Assembly: GCA_907163375.1 (NCBI GenBank)
Contig: CAJQUW010005703.1
Coordinates: forward strand, 1 to 64,000
DNA: 64,000 nucleotides
From: Prostheceraeus crozeri
Taxonomy: Eukaryota > Platyhelminthes > Polycladida > Euryleptidae
Reading direction: 5' to 3'
Shown: piece after piece, positions 13,276 to 25,610 of the stretch
Layout: each line of letters starts with the position of its first letter
Numbering within the stretch: the first letter of the stretch is position 1
Program-made: the position numbers and the translations under genes
Notes under the pieces: generated by a model
Told to the model about the DNA's origin: nothing
Databases searched by the model: none
The model's input: the letters and a program-made list of their open reading frames with translations, nothing else

Positions 13276-13480
13276 GGTCTCCGTGACACAATGGTTAAGT
13301 GCTTAGCCCAGTGATCTTTTGGTCCAGAGGTCGAGCCCCGAAAGGGTCATTTGAAGTCGGCAGGAAGGGCATCCGGACTGAAAGTACTACAACGCTCCAT
13401 AAGTCTGACTATGACAGCACTGTCCAAGCCCCAAGTATGGGGAGTAGTGACGTAAAAAAAGCTTCATGTCAACGCATAAC
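13276..13480 (+). mobile_element. tRNA-derived SINE, family A, copy 1
   Basis: The head starts GGTCTCCGTG and has an A-box-like tggttaagtgc and a B-box-like GGTCGAGCCCC, which form the RNA polymerase III promoter of a tRNA-like unit. It is followed by a non-tRNA body containing ggaagggcatccgg. The same head and body occur in opposite orientation at 59800-60012, which confirms a dispersed family. Open frames inside it are incidental. Confidence 0.8.
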
Positions 13481-13949
13481 GCATAATCAGTTACATGCAG
13501 TCATGCCATTACCACATTAGCACGCAAGTATATCATGTAACTAGTTGCACTTATGTAGTCATTTGTTAACTGTTGGTGGGTCATATAAATCGCGTGGTAC
13601 ATTAAAACGATGAGTTTCAATGGAAATTTCAGAAACTATACGAGAAAGTGCATCTATGAACAGAAGACGGATTTCGGTCAACATATTGAACAGCAGTCTC
13701 TGAGTATTGCTTAAACAAACTTGGGAGCAATATATTGTAGGCTGTCAGAGGGTGTTTTGTAGACTTTTCAGTAACTGCGCATTAAGGCTAGGAAAGCATG
13801 GACCCACAATGTCGTGCTTATGTGACCGTTTCCAGTAAATCGAGCGTGGTCGCTATATGGAAGTTTGACTATATTTTGTTTGTAAATATTCACGGTTATT
13901 ATCTTTCCTCTTTATATAAAAAAGAATTTTTATAGAGCAGGGTTCGTAC

Positions 13950-14331
13950 GGTTTGTGAAGTTTGCATCTGTTGCTGTTGTGGCCCGTTCGGTGTGAAAGC
14001 ACATTACCGTCAGTCGCTAGAGACGATCGATTGCCCTCAAATAGTTCAGCAACTGGGTGGCGGAAATTTGGGTGGGGTCCCGGTGGATGGTATGAAAACT
14101 GGCATAGCGCTGCACATCCCATCTTGAGCACCTGATGAGGTTGTGCTCCAGGCTTTCTTCCTCTTCGCCACATTCATCGCAGATTGCCTCCTCTGCTAAG
14201 CCGATACGATGGCGATACGTCTTGAGAAGAAGAGAATGCTCTGTCCTGTATCTTGCAAGTTCGGTGCGTTCTGATCTACTGAAGCTGACTTCTTCATGAT
14301 GTTTGTATTTCCAGTGGATGGCTGTTATTCC
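13950..14331 (-). pseudogene. LINE ORF2 C-terminus (zinc-finger tail), 3' piece of split element
   Basis: The antisense frame reads HWKYKHHEEVSFSRSERTEL, then ARYRTEHSLLLKTYRHRIGL, then CDECGEEEESLEHNLIRCSRW. This is the classic LINE tail after RNase H, with a C-x2-C...H-x4-C motif that contacts nucleic acid. Its 5' continuation, the RNase H domain, is at 17040-17470. Between them sits a 2.7-kb element bounded by an 8-bp target duplication, so one LINE copy was split by a later insertion. The LINE is of the RNase H-bearing I/jockey type. Frameshifts show it was already decayed. Confidence 0.8.
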
Positions 14332-17017
14332 CAGACTTGGAAAAGTCGGAATTGGAATTAATTCCATTTTTCATCGAAATTGGAATTGACGATATTTAAA
14401 TCTACTGGAATTGGAATTGACCTTGATAAACCTCAATTCCACTTTTTCGATAGACCTGTGATAAATCTATTTGTACAAAAATTGAAATCACAGTACTCGG
14501 TCGTTGTGTTAACTGCACGCAGAGATAAGAGAGAGATAGATCGACAGAGGTAGCTTTATTCTATAATTGAATATAGTTGGTGTTTTCTGTGACTTCTATG
14601 GGCCTACAGCCCCGGACAATGTTATTTTAGCGATCAAGCAGACAATGAAAAGACAATCATCTTTGTTCAATCTGTTATTTAGTTATTTGTCAAGTAAGAT
14701 AATTAATCAAAATATAGCAATTGTTGAATTTAGCTCTTGATAGGATAAGCACAAAAATTGGAGATTAACTTAATTGTTGTACACACGAAAAACAATTGGT
14801 TTGGAAAGAGATTGGTTTGGATTAACGGTGCATTAAAGGGCAGCAACCCTGTCAGTTCAAATCATAATATAGACAGATAATAATTGTAAAATCATAATAA
14901 GTATCATAAAATTCAATTACATGAACTATTATTCAACTTCCAATCACAACAATTGACAATATTAATTTTTAAGACTATAGTTATGTAGATATAATACGCA
15001 ACGATAGAAGATAAACTTTGCTCTTACAGTTCGCTTTCTTAATGTTGAATTCACTTCAATTCGATCGGACTCACTTATACCAAAATAATATCATAACATC
15101 AGTGTCACTTATGCCGACAATCTTCAATCGCGCTCGCTGATGTGTTGCCGTATACGTTGCTGTGTTGTTGTTCGCTGGCTGGCTGTTGTTGTTGTTACTT
15201 CTGCAGTTACGTTACACCGCGAGAGCCCGGAGTTCTTCTAACTGCTACTGATGATGTCGTATGTGTTGTTGTTGTGTCAATTTCTCATCGTTTCTAATTT
15301 ATACAAATTTTTGAGACTTGACGATAAAACCACTTTCTTTCGAAAATTGAAACAGTTTCCTTTAATCCCTCCTCGTTAGCTTTCGACCCAACCACATTTC
15401 ATTCTTATCACGGAATTTTTAATCTCCTTTTTAACATGGACCATTGATCAGTTTTCATGATATCATTTTTATCGTCGCTTTTTTCTTTCATCAACAGTCA
15501 CGCTATTCGCACATTGAATTTCTTTCTTCTGTGAGTTTATTAATCATAGAAATTAACAATACCATAGAAAGTCCTAGAGTGGAAATTGCATGAAAATTAT
15601 GGCACACGCCGGGGGAACTTAGTTGGGGCAAAATGTAACTTGTGCGATCTGGCTTCCATGTTTTTTGATTGGCTTTTATATTTATCAAGCCAATTTGTGA
15701 TGTGGATTGTTGCCCCTTGTCCAAAGATCATGTACATAAAAGCAATAATGAATTAACAAAATACTGCGGCGACAGGATGACAAAGAAGGAAATCCTTTAA
15801 AATCTTCTGTACGCTCATCATTTTGGAATGTCGCTCTTACTATCTATCAAGAGTATAATCAGACTCTTATGCAACTTGCAATGTTGATTTACAGAACATG
15901 CATAACTCCATCTTGAAATCAGAGGCCAAGAAATATTAGAGTATTCATTTTACTTTAAAGAGTTCCCCTGTTCTTTACATTTGAACAATCTTCAAAATTT
16001 TCGCATGCATTCGAATATCAGCTGCCAAAATATCATCAAACTATTTCACATAAGTCATTCAATGATTAATTGAAGAGTTCCAGCAACATTCTATTTATCT
16101 GAGAAATGATTGTCGGTAAAGAAACTTTCAATGTCTTTATTCCAGAAAAGCGCCAGGTTTCTTTGCCGCTTGAAGAAGAAATTATCCAATAATTAGACTT
16201 TCTATCTGTGAATTCTTCAGATGTTCTTACAAACACCACACCGACCACTTTCTATTATGACTTTGTGAACCAATTTATAATTCGTATTCCAATATTGAAA
16301 AATTGGAAAATAGTTGTCAGTGACTGCTACAAATAGACACACTATATTAATCCATGGAAAAGTAGGCTATTTCATATGAAACAATGCCGCAATCTCACTT
16401 GCAATTCTCTTCATGAAAATCCTGCAATTTGCTGTCAACAACTTCCACAACCAACTTGGCAAATAGTTTGACTATGATACAATGTTTTAGATCGAAGCAG
16501 ATCTACAAAACAGATTTTTCCATGTGCCATCATTGTACATAGACAAGATATCAAACTTCCATTCTAGTGTACTATTATCTACTTCTATGTTATTAATAGA
16601 TTTATTCGCATCTCATCTCTCTGTCTCTCAGCGTTTGATTCTTTGCTGAACGTTAACTTTGTTTTCTTTTTTCACGAGATAATCTCGTGAATATCTCTTT
16701 TACGAAACCAAAATGTCGTAGGCTGACCGGTTACATATATACATGTACACAAGAAATATGAACTATGAACATAAAAACGCACATAGGAACGACGCAGGGA
16801 ACGGCACACAGGAACAACGAGGATAGGATAAGGGCACATGGGTTAGATTGAAACGAACACACGTTAGATACATTAACATAAGACACTATACGCGACATGC
16901 AATTATCGGAATTGAATCTTATTATGGAATTGGAATTGAATTGAACTGTTTCGACTGGAATTGGATTTGGATTTGGAATTGGAATTAAAAAATTTCAGTG
17001 GAATTTTTCCAGCTCTG
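14332..17017. mobile_element. hAT-type DNA transposon, probably non-autonomous, 2686 bp
   Basis: The left end is CAGACTTGGAAAA and the right end, in reverse, is CAGAGCTGGAAAA. Both are followed by iterated ggaattggaattgaatt subterminal words. The element is flanked by an exact 8-bp duplication, GTTATTCC, at 14324-14331 and 17018-17025. An 8-bp duplication and CAG...CTG ends are hAT hallmarks. No transposase domain is recognisable. The interior holds repeat R1 (15535-16575, antisense to the copy at 3480-4510) and a poly-gttgtt stretch. Short frames such as FVRTSEEFTDRKSNY are shared between the R1 copies but broken by stops. Confidence 0.9.
15535..16575 (-). repeat. Dispersed repeat R1, copy 2
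   Basis: Reverse-complement match to 3480-4510 over about 1 kb with scattered substitutions. It is the internal part of the hAT-type element at 14332-17017. It has no recognised domain. Confidence 0.75.
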
Positions 17018-17039
17018 GTTATTCCTCTTTCATTCGTTG

Positions 17040-17470
17040 GCAAGGCTTCCTCGTATTTTTGTTTTCACTGTGTCGATATCGATAGGAATGTCTTTCTGGT
17101 CTAGATTAGTGTATCTTTTGCAGTCGTGTCTGCGATCTCATGTACACCAACATGACTGGGGACCCATTGAATGAGAATATTCTTGTTTGCTGTTTTATGC
17201 AGGCTGTTCCAAGCTTGGTCTTCGTTTGATGTTCTGACGTTTAGGTGGCCACTTCGCATCTTTTCAATCACGCCTTTATTATCAAGACAGATAGCAACGT
17301 TTCTGCAGTTGTCCCATCGCTGGTTTTCCATGGCTTTCTCAAGGCCGATCCTCAATGTAGCCAATTCAGTATTGTAGCTGCTACACCATCTACCGACAGG
17401 TGCAAGGACCCTTCATTCCATATGATTACTGCACCGCTGCCTCCTCGTTCCTGATTCCTCGTACACGAAC
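17040..17470 (-). pseudogene. LINE RNase H domain, 5' piece of split element
   Basis: In antisense, a frame holds a typical RNase H fold: ...GRWCSSYNTELATLRIGLEKA with the catalytic glutamate, then NVAICLDNKGV with an aspartate, then NILIQWVPSHVGV and IADTTAKD with the last aspartate. The N-terminal strand (GSGAVI-like) is in a shifted frame at 17430-17460. In I/jockey-type LINEs this domain removes RNA during target-primed reverse transcription. A stop follows TLI. The coding continues, after the inserted hAT-type element, into the zinc tail at 13950-14331. Confidence 0.8.
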
Positions 17471-17963
17471 CCTGTATTTTGGCAAGAATCAACAAACAGC
17501 TGTTGTCCATTCTAGCCTCACTAACTCAAACATATCTAAGGGTCGGATTTCTATGGCATGAATATTAATGAGTAGATTCGTCGGACCGACTGTTTTTTCA
17601 GACTGATAAGTTTCTTTACATTGCACTTTGTGAAATATTCAGTTAGTTTTCGTATTCCTTGTTGTAGAACTCTCTTTAATGGGAACAATAGTTGCAGGAA
17701 TGAAAAGAAATTAGTAATGCGAACTGATAATGACGCAAGCTGATTCTGTATGATGATAGTAAAGCAATTTTGATATCTTGTTAACACGATCGATTTGAAC
17801 TTAGTGGAATCTGTCATGACATCAGCCAAACTGTAAGCCACATTACACTAGAAGTCGCTTGAACTGAACTTCCCATGTTATCAGGTGAGTTACCGGATTG
17901 GGTCAATTCGCATTTCTTATTCATCACGGCTTTTATTTAGATCAAGTTGATAGTTGAATTACC

Positions 17964-18200
17964 GGCGCTGTGGCCTTGTGGTAGAGTGTTCGCTCTGCGT
18001 CCGGGAGACCTTGGTTCGAATCTGGTCAGGTCAAGCCAAAGACTTTAAAATAGGTACACTCTGCATTCTTGGTAAAAACTCAGCACAAAAAGAATGAGAG
18101 TGGGATAAATAACAACTCACCCATGTGGAAGAAAGGCTCCGTGCCTATTGTGCTTCCGACTATACACAATGTTATTAAGTATTTATAAGGCTTTCGCCAA
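17964..18200 (+). mobile_element. tRNA-derived SINE, family B
   Basis: A tRNA-like head, gcgctgtggccttgtggtagag...ggttcgaatctgg, carries an A-box-like region and a canonical B box (GGTTCGAATC at 18013). A body of about 170 bp with no coding content follows. Its head and body differ from family A. Only one copy was seen in this window. Confidence 0.7.
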
Positions 18201-18209
18201 ACAACTAAA

Positions 18210-19080
18210 AGTACTAGTTGCAAATTGATATCATATTGCAAAGTTTCACAGTTAAGAGGACCCTATAAAGCATATTCAACGATAAAATGGAAGACTTAAA
18301 ATTTCACAAGTCAGTGATTGATATTCTGTGCATTCCTCCCTGTTATTGTTATAGTACATGGTCTTTTGATCGGCACAATTTCTCGCAGGCATGAATTGAT
18401 AACATTGATGTCTTTTGTCAATCACTGCTGTATCAATAATTGATTTACAAAATTGAATTGAGCTGTGTTCCATCATTTGAGGAAACTCTGATAAGAAGCA
18501 TGTTCGGGTAGGCAGGGTCAATGAAATAGAATTTGGTTGTTGTTTTAGAAGAAGCACGGCGTAAGTAAAACTAAAGATTCTCATAAGGATCTGCGAAGTG
18601 AATTTTGCCGTTATATTCTCTACATCTCATTACCATAGCCCAGAACTTCAGGCACTTAGAAATGATGACTAAGGCAGTCAAAAAGGCACCTAAAATCAAG
18701 ATGAAGGCATTTATTATGATCTCATGATGATTGCATGCAATTATAAGAAGTTCTGACAGCTGAAATTTTCTATAATGCGGATTTTTCCACGACATTCTCA
18801 GATTTTGAATTGATTGTCTTTCCATTCGGTCCCGCTATGCCTTTAGCTTCAAGTGTAATTGTTGCGCTGCCTCAAATGTGACATTTTGCTTTTACAGAGA
18901 AGAAGAAAATTCGGAAGATCGAAGAGCGAGTTAAAAAAATTAGTCAAAGCATTCTTCAATGAATGTTTTCCAACCATTCCGTTGTGATCTGAATTGAGAC
19001 TGCATCCGACGAGCAAAAGGCTTTCATTATCTTTTGCTCTTCAAAATGATGTATATGTGAATGGAGAAGAACAAAACCAG
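18210..19080. other. Intron sequence, no established gene
   Basis: Antisense frames at 18276-18825 include one hydrophobic segment but no family that I know. A possible small exon at 18896 is discussed in the findings. Confidence 0.3.
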
Positions 19081-19086
19081 TTGTAA

Positions 19087-19243
19087 TAGTTATTTACGCA
19101 ACAAGTGCAAAATACCCATCTTTATTTCATTTTTCGAGATCAACATGTGAATGCTGAGTCCGAAGGATGAGGGCAAAGTTTTTTGATCGAGAATAAGGCA
19201 ATAAAGATGGATATCTTTGCACGAGGTGCGTAAATAACTTTAT
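19087..19243. mobile_element. MITE M2, copy 1
   Basis: Ends match in inverted orientation: AGTTATTTACGCAAC on the left and gtgcgtaaataactt on the right, about 155 bp apart. A second copy with the same ends and a shared gatcgagaata core is at 43272-43390. Confidence 0.65.
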
Positions 19244-19637
19244 ATTTTAGAGCATCCTTAGAATGATTTTAAGTGTTTGGCCATTCCTGGAGTAATGGTG
19301 TGTTTTTGTAAAATGAATTGCGTAATCGCTTTAACCAGGAAAATAAAAACCACTAGGGTTGTCCGACGTTTCGAATGTCTTTTACGCGGACGAATTACAC
19401 AATGGCTGACATTGCCTTATATATCGAACTTGGAACAAGTCAAAATTTGAAAAAAGGTACAAATTATACAGAAGTGTGAAGATTATAGTGAAAATGCATA
19501 GAAGTCAAAATTATGTTGAGAAATCATGGATAGAAAAAATGTTCAGACAAGATATCTGATGCTGGCTACGTCATGCAATGAAAATAGAAATCTTATGGGA
19601 ATTTTGATACCAGTAGGGATAAATGCAATAAAGAATG

Positions 19638-19788
19638 TACATGTACTGTATTGTCATCACAAATGCATGAGAATCCTGATTATTGTCACAATCTCATGAA
19701 TGGCTGTGAGGGGATCAAGATAATGAACCTATAACATTGACAATAATCAGGACTCTCATGCATTTGTGATGACAATACAGTACATGTA
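19638..19788. repeat. Long hairpin, 51-bp arms
   Basis: Arms 19638-19688 and 19738-19788 are reverse complements with one mismatch, separated by 49 bp. No coding content. It could be a fold-back relic or a transcribed hairpin. Confidence 0.85.
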
Positions 19789-20289
19789 TCATAGATTATA
19801 TTTATATCATTGATAGTAGCACACTTTTCGTAGTATTCGTGGAAAATTCGACGGCGATTGCTTTCTGTCAACGAATCAGTACATTTATAACGACAGGTCT
19901 GCAATGAATTTTATTCGTCTGTTCCTCAAATTGATCCTTGGCATTGAACGGGGTGTAGATCAGCTAGCTGCTATCAGCGATTTTGATCTCATGTTCGCTC
20001 AGTCATCATGTTTGCTACATAACAGCGGTACGTTTTGATCGACAGGTGATAAATTCAATGACAACATGTAGCAAGTCGAACGACAGGAGTTCATTCATGC
20101 GTTTGCAAGGCATTTCATTTCATCATGCTTTGAATAATTGATCAGCCATGCAGTTGGCGATTCAAAGCTTTTGACAATTGAGTTAACTCGTTGAAAGTGA
20201 ATTGTGAAAGTGATCAATCAGGTTCTGTGTTTTAAAGCATGATTTTTTCTTCGTAAGTGCCTTCTTATGGTGTTCATCAGAAATCACTA

Positions 20290-20640
20290 ATTGCAAATTG
20301 TTACTGAGTAGGTAGATCTGTCAGCCGATATTTCACCTGTCATTTTTCTATGAAAGTCGTTTGTATATCTCCAATTCCAAATTGGACGGCCTTAATTGCG
20401 TAATGAAGGCTGTCTATTTTGCTATGTAATACCATTGAGGTAGGAGCTTTTCAGCGTTCATCTTCGCATTCCCACTGAAAATGGCATTGAAGTGATTCCT
20501 ATGATCTGTAATCTGGTTTCGTAGAAATCTCAAGCTTGACATACTTTAATGTTCTGAGCTGCATGGGCTATGTAGAAAATTATCAAAGATTTGAGTCTTT
20601 TGCAGATCAAGATCCTGTATTTTTGATGTCATAGATTTTA
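20290..20640 (+). repeat. Repeat R3, left arm of a 3-kb inverted pair
   Basis: About 350 bp similar in reverse to 23030-23390. Shared blocks are cagccgatatttca, ccaattccaaatt, gctatgtaataccattgaggtag and ctgagctgcatgggctatgtagaaaattatca. The two copies face each other across 2.4 kb. Confidence 0.75.
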
Positions 20641-20849
20641 TTTTCATTAACAATGCATGCAATATATTTCCTTTCAAATGGTCTGGCGCTACGCGCCGAC
20701 GGTCTCTGCTGCCATTTCAACGGTACTATATCTTCATTCATGTAACAATGTCCGTTATTTCATGGGATGCACTACACCATCGTTTCGCAAACTTGAGACA
20801 GAGCGTCCCATTAATTTAGTGAACCTTGAATTTGAGCTACTCACGTAAT

Positions 20850-22990
20850 AAGTAGCATGATAATGCGCTAGAACTGTTATTATGCCTCATTATCCTGATA
20901 ACTGGATGTAATAACACAGCGTAAAACAAAAATGTGTAACTTCTCTTCTTAACAAAACATATAAGATGAACTATTATTGTTCGACACTTTTGCACCATTC
21001 ATTAGGGATGTAAAAAAATGTTTTTTTGTCGACCATATTTTAAATATTTTTTTAATGTTTTCTTTTTGTTTTTTTATGATGGTCGAGAATTAAGCAATAT
21101 TTTCATAAACACTTTTACGGAATACGCAAATAGGGATCTGTAATGTATTTCATGCTTTATTACAGATGCCTTATCATTTCATTTTCAATTCATTTATCGC
21201 AATGTTTGATTTTTGAAAAGCATTGAACTATGTCAATTATATAAGAAAGAAACTATGACTTTGGTTAGATACATACATTTGGTGAACTATGATATGATAG
21301 AAAAGTCATCGTTAATTTAAAAATTGTATTGTTACACAGGAAAAACAAAACAAAACAACCGTATCGGATGGAAAACAAATCGCAATTAGAATAAAATAGT
21401 TGATTATGTCAATTGCACTAGCTCTAAACTCACTTGCAAGGATGACTTTAATAAATTGCATACTGGTTTCTTACACAGCCGAATAGTAGAATTATGCACC
21501 TTTAGTTAGAAAATTGACTTGGACAGTTTGTTTTCGGTGAATATAAATATAATGCTATTAGCTCTGAAATGGTAAAATGTTATACACAAAAAAGTTGACA
21601 TAGTTTAAGGATGGGCCGATGTGAGAATGCGTGACAGTCTTTCATAACAAAATTTGACAAAATGTAACACATTCGCACGGTCAAAAAATAATCCGACACA
21701 AGTAGTGTTTTTCGGTAGCATGACAAAAGATGATGAACCTTAAAGTTGCAGAGGAGCATTAATTTTGCTTGAGTGAGAAATGGAAGAAATATTATCATTT
21801 CAAGAAGTCAATATTCTTGTGTTCCTATATTCTGAGAAAGATTTCAGAGAAATCGAATCTGTGACTGTGAGGGTGTGTGCTCTCAATTCAATCATTCAGT
21901 AAAGCACTCCCGTTAGGGCATAGCCTCTTCTATGAAGCGCCGAAACCGTGTTGTCAATAGTTTTCTTTTAAGTATCTTCACTAAAAGTCGGCAGGATCAA
22001 CGCGAACATTAACGAATGTATGAAGACAACCTGTAGAGAATATATGCAGATACCGGTATATGCAGAATTCATCTTAAGAATTCTGTCTTTATTATCCATG
22101 GCATCCTAAGAATATCTAATATTTCATTATTTTGAAAATGCTATTCAAGGAGGTTCCTGATTGTAACAATAAGCCTGTTGATATCTTGTCTTTTATAAAC
22201 ATCACAATTAATGATCACTTAAACCTACAATTATTCTCTGCAAAGACTTTTCTGCTTCACATGGTTTAATGGGACGTGGTTACGGTGAACAGCAAACCAT
22301 TTCTTCACACGTTGCAACCGTTGAAAATGACTTGCTTCAGTGGAGGTCAGATCAAGCGAACATTGTATGATTGTAACCTACTGATAACATGAGATAGTGC
22401 AGTCTACCGTCTGGTACTAGTATGAACAGTCCAACAATTTCATCATCCAGATGTTGAGGTTTCGTAGCGCATTGCTGGGGCTTCATCGTGGCAATCTCAC
22501 TCAGTTTTGGAGCATTTAGATGCGGAGTTTTTGGACTTAAGTTGTGAGGAAACCTCGGTGTGGTGATGGAGACTAACTTGATGTGCATGATAATCACGTA
22601 GATATCTTGCTCTAGGCTTTTTGATATACATAGCCATTGACTACGAAGATATCTATATGCGAGTAGCTATATAGATATCTTAGCAGTCCCTGACATAGCT
22701 AGCCGTGTAGCTATGAAGATGTATAAAGACAGCCTAAATCGTCGGTGCGTGGCCCAGACCATTTAGGCTGATGATTTGAAAGGAAACATATACATTGTTA
22801 CTAAACCTAAAATCTATGACAAAGGAAAAGCTATCTTGTTGTCTCGGTTAGTTAATTGAAACGTCAACGATGATAATTCCTGAAAAGAACAACACGACTA
22901 TAAAGCACAACGTACGCAAAGTATACGTGATTATAGTTATCAAATGCATGCAACACACGTGGTACACAAGGTTAGAGCTACATGTGTTAG
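20850..22990. other. Spacer between R3 arms, no gene recognised
   Basis: AT-rich, with only short frames. At 22600-22700 gatatct/agatatc words recur. No transposase was found that would explain the flanking inverted pair. Confidence 0.35.
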
Positions 22991-23029
22991 CAACAATTGT
23001 ATAAGCTCTACTACTATACACTATCTGTT

Positions 23030-23390
23030 CAATGACAACAAAAATAAAAAATTTTGATCCGTAAAAGACTCAAATCTATGATAATTTTCTACATAGCCCA
23101 TGCAGCTCAGAACATAGAAGTATGTCAGACTTGAGTTATCTACTAACCATAATCTCCTCCTCAATGGCATCTCCTCAATGCCATTTTCAGTGGGAACGCG
23201 AAGATGGATCGTAGAATGCGTCTACCTCAATGGTATTACATAGCAAATTAGACAACCTTAACCCTGCAATTAAGGCCGTGTAATTTGGAATTGGGGATAT
23301 ATAAACGACTTTGATAGAAAAAATGACAGTTGAAATATCGGCTGACAACCCTACTTACCCAGTAACAATGTACATTCGCTCATGCTTTTG
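23030..23390 (-). repeat. Repeat R3, right arm
   Basis: Reverse-complement partner of 20290-20640. It contains a short local duplication (tcaatggcatctcctcaatgcc) that is absent from the left arm. Confidence 0.75.
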
Positions 23391-24020
23391 CTGCTATTGA
23401 CATGTTTAACTTTTGTAATTCAAAACCTTGTTCAGAGACAGTAAACTAATCACTTTTTGACTTGCCAATTGCAAGCAGTTGTTTAGCTATTATTGTGGTT
23501 AAATACAATGCACTAGTATGGCGTGTTGAGGCGCGCGCATATTTCAAATAATAATTCAATAAAGAAGACCAGTCTGCCATGAAAACGTTAAGCTTATTGT
23601 CTGACGCGTCGCAGGCTGCTTCCTCCAGCAATTTCAGTAAGTTGAAAACTGCTTCAAATAATACTTCAAAATCGTAGCATTGCAAACATTAAGATCGACG
23701 AATGTCCTTATGATGGTGTTGTATCGACCTTTTGTATTGTTTCTATTTCAGTAGGTCAGAGATAAAGTCAAGCACACTTGCTTCACATCATGCTGTCACA
23801 GTGGCGACTTGATCATCTATGATAGACAACTGGAAGATGGTACATTTCACTATCACGTCATGAGAATCTGTACATGTAGCCACTTGCTGTCATTCTCTGT
23901 TTGCATTACAAAACACTCACGCAATAATGCTATTTATAGTTAGAGGGCAGAGAAGCAGTGCATAGAAGCGGACATATAGAAATGGATGACAGTTTTGATT
24001 TTAATCTTTCCGAATGCATG

Positions 24021-24247
24021 GACCGGCAGCCAGAACGAGTTTCTGCAGGGAACGAGGCCGAAAGTGTACTTCCTATGCCTACTACGAAGCGACACGTCTG
24101 CCGAGTTCTAGTGAGTTCCTCTTCTTGTCAGACACGATCAAAGAAAAACACATGTAAATCCAATGAGACGCAGATTGCAGTTTTTGGCTAAAATGAAATT
24201 TTCTGTGCTTTCTCTGATTAAACGAAAAGTACGAAGCCCAGAGTCAC
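24021..24247 (+). repeat. Fold-back family F1, solitary arm
   Basis: Starts accggcagccagaacgag and runs through ctgcagggaacgaggccg, cctactacgaagcgacacgtc and ccaatgagacgcagattgc. It matches the arm at 25611-25856 closely, with a gap near 24065. The opposite arm is missing. Confidence 0.7.
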
Positions 24248-24649
24248 AATTAAGAAGCAACTGCATTGCTAATATATGTTTGACTGAAGCTCACACCTCA
24301 AGTATGTAATAGGAAAGTGACTTATTCGCACATTGTTAGCACATTAATTTCGAAAAAATTCTTACAATCGATGAAAAGTCGCACGATTGGCTGAAAAATC
24401 AAAAAAATCATCGAAAAATCGCACATTTTCCGAGAAACGAGGATATCACTAAAGATCCTAAAATAAGTTTTTATTTCAAGCGAAAAACGCTTTACAGAAG
24501 GATGCACACTACAAGCAATAAAAAGTTCATGAAAAGTTCCCATTTCCCTTCTCCTAACAAGCAGGCCGCATTCCCTCGCTGGATGTCAAACGTCAGGCAC
24601 GAACCCTCTCGCTTCTCTCCTGTCGTCATTGTGAGGCACAGAATTAAAT

Positions 24650-25230
24650 GTTTTGTTTATCTGCTTCGGTTTGCTAGAAGTGTGATTAATACGAAATGGA
24701 TGGCACATTGCGGAACCTATTAGGTGGGCAAAAAGGAATTCCTAATACCTTACAGAGATAGGAAAAAAAGTCGTGCGTCGCTTGCGGATTAATGTGAGTT
24801 CCAGCAAAGTGCTTCGATTGCCAAAATTCCTTCAGATTCGAAGAATTCAGATCATTGCCCACAAGTTTTCTCCATAATGTTGACCCTTCCGATCATTATT
24901 AAAGAAAGTAGCAGGCGTACGAAAATTAGTTCACTTGATGATCCTCTCCTCGGCATCCCTCACTGTTTAGTGCATACACTGAATCGAAGCCACGCATCGA
25001 TGTGTGTTTTGGTGTGTGGGACGTGATATCACAGCACGCACGCATCTCTCACTGGCTCTACTGTCCTCTGCTGACAGCTAATTGTTTGCCATTTCCAATA
25101 GCAAGCGATACACGAATTATCCATTCGAGAGGGAGCAAGTTGTGTGATGTGGTGTGCCATTTCGATATTAAGGTTACATACAATTCTTCCTTTCTAGGAA
25201 ACCGAAGCGCGCGCAGATGAATCTAATTCT
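24650..25230 (-). repeat. Dispersed repeat R2, copy 2
   Basis: Reverse complement of 4850-5440 with scattered substitutions. It lies between two F1 fold-back arms, so it may have been carried or captured there. Confidence 0.7.
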
Positions 25231-25610
25231 GTGTTGTGAGGCGCCTACTCGAGTACCGACTGATTCCAATGTCTTGGTCGAATCCCCCAGCCATGGAAGC
25301 GCATGTCTCAATAGCCACTGGTTGGACTATAAAGCAGTCAGCGAGTGATGTACTTAGCCAACATCCTCGCTTCAGCCGCATTCGACAGATGCCGACAAAC
25401 TCGCGCGAGAGAACGTGTCGGAACATATGAAATCCCACATCATGCATCTACCTCTCTTAAAAGGAAGGAGAGTGAGGCCATCGTCTCAATCCTGATGAAT
25501 TCTTCACAGATTAATGCCAACACGCACAGCAGCAGCAAACCGAAAGGATTGATTATCCAACATTGATCCGGCGATGACGATTGGGACAGCATGTAGCCAA
25601 GAGCCGCTGT

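Noticed and set aside
13276-13345. Functional tRNA gene
   Set aside because: Box-like elements are present, but the B box is off consensus, the cloverleaf does not close, and a SINE body follows.
13299-13520. 73-codon frame and its antisense relative at 59735-59989 as paired small genes
   Set aside because: Both lie in copies of a tRNA-derived SINE; their similarity is that of the SINE.
23446-23685. 79-codon antisense frame with LLEEAACDASDNKLNVFM
   Set aside because: It looks more protein-like than most, but I could not tie it to any family or splice signals, and it sits in transposon-rich intron.
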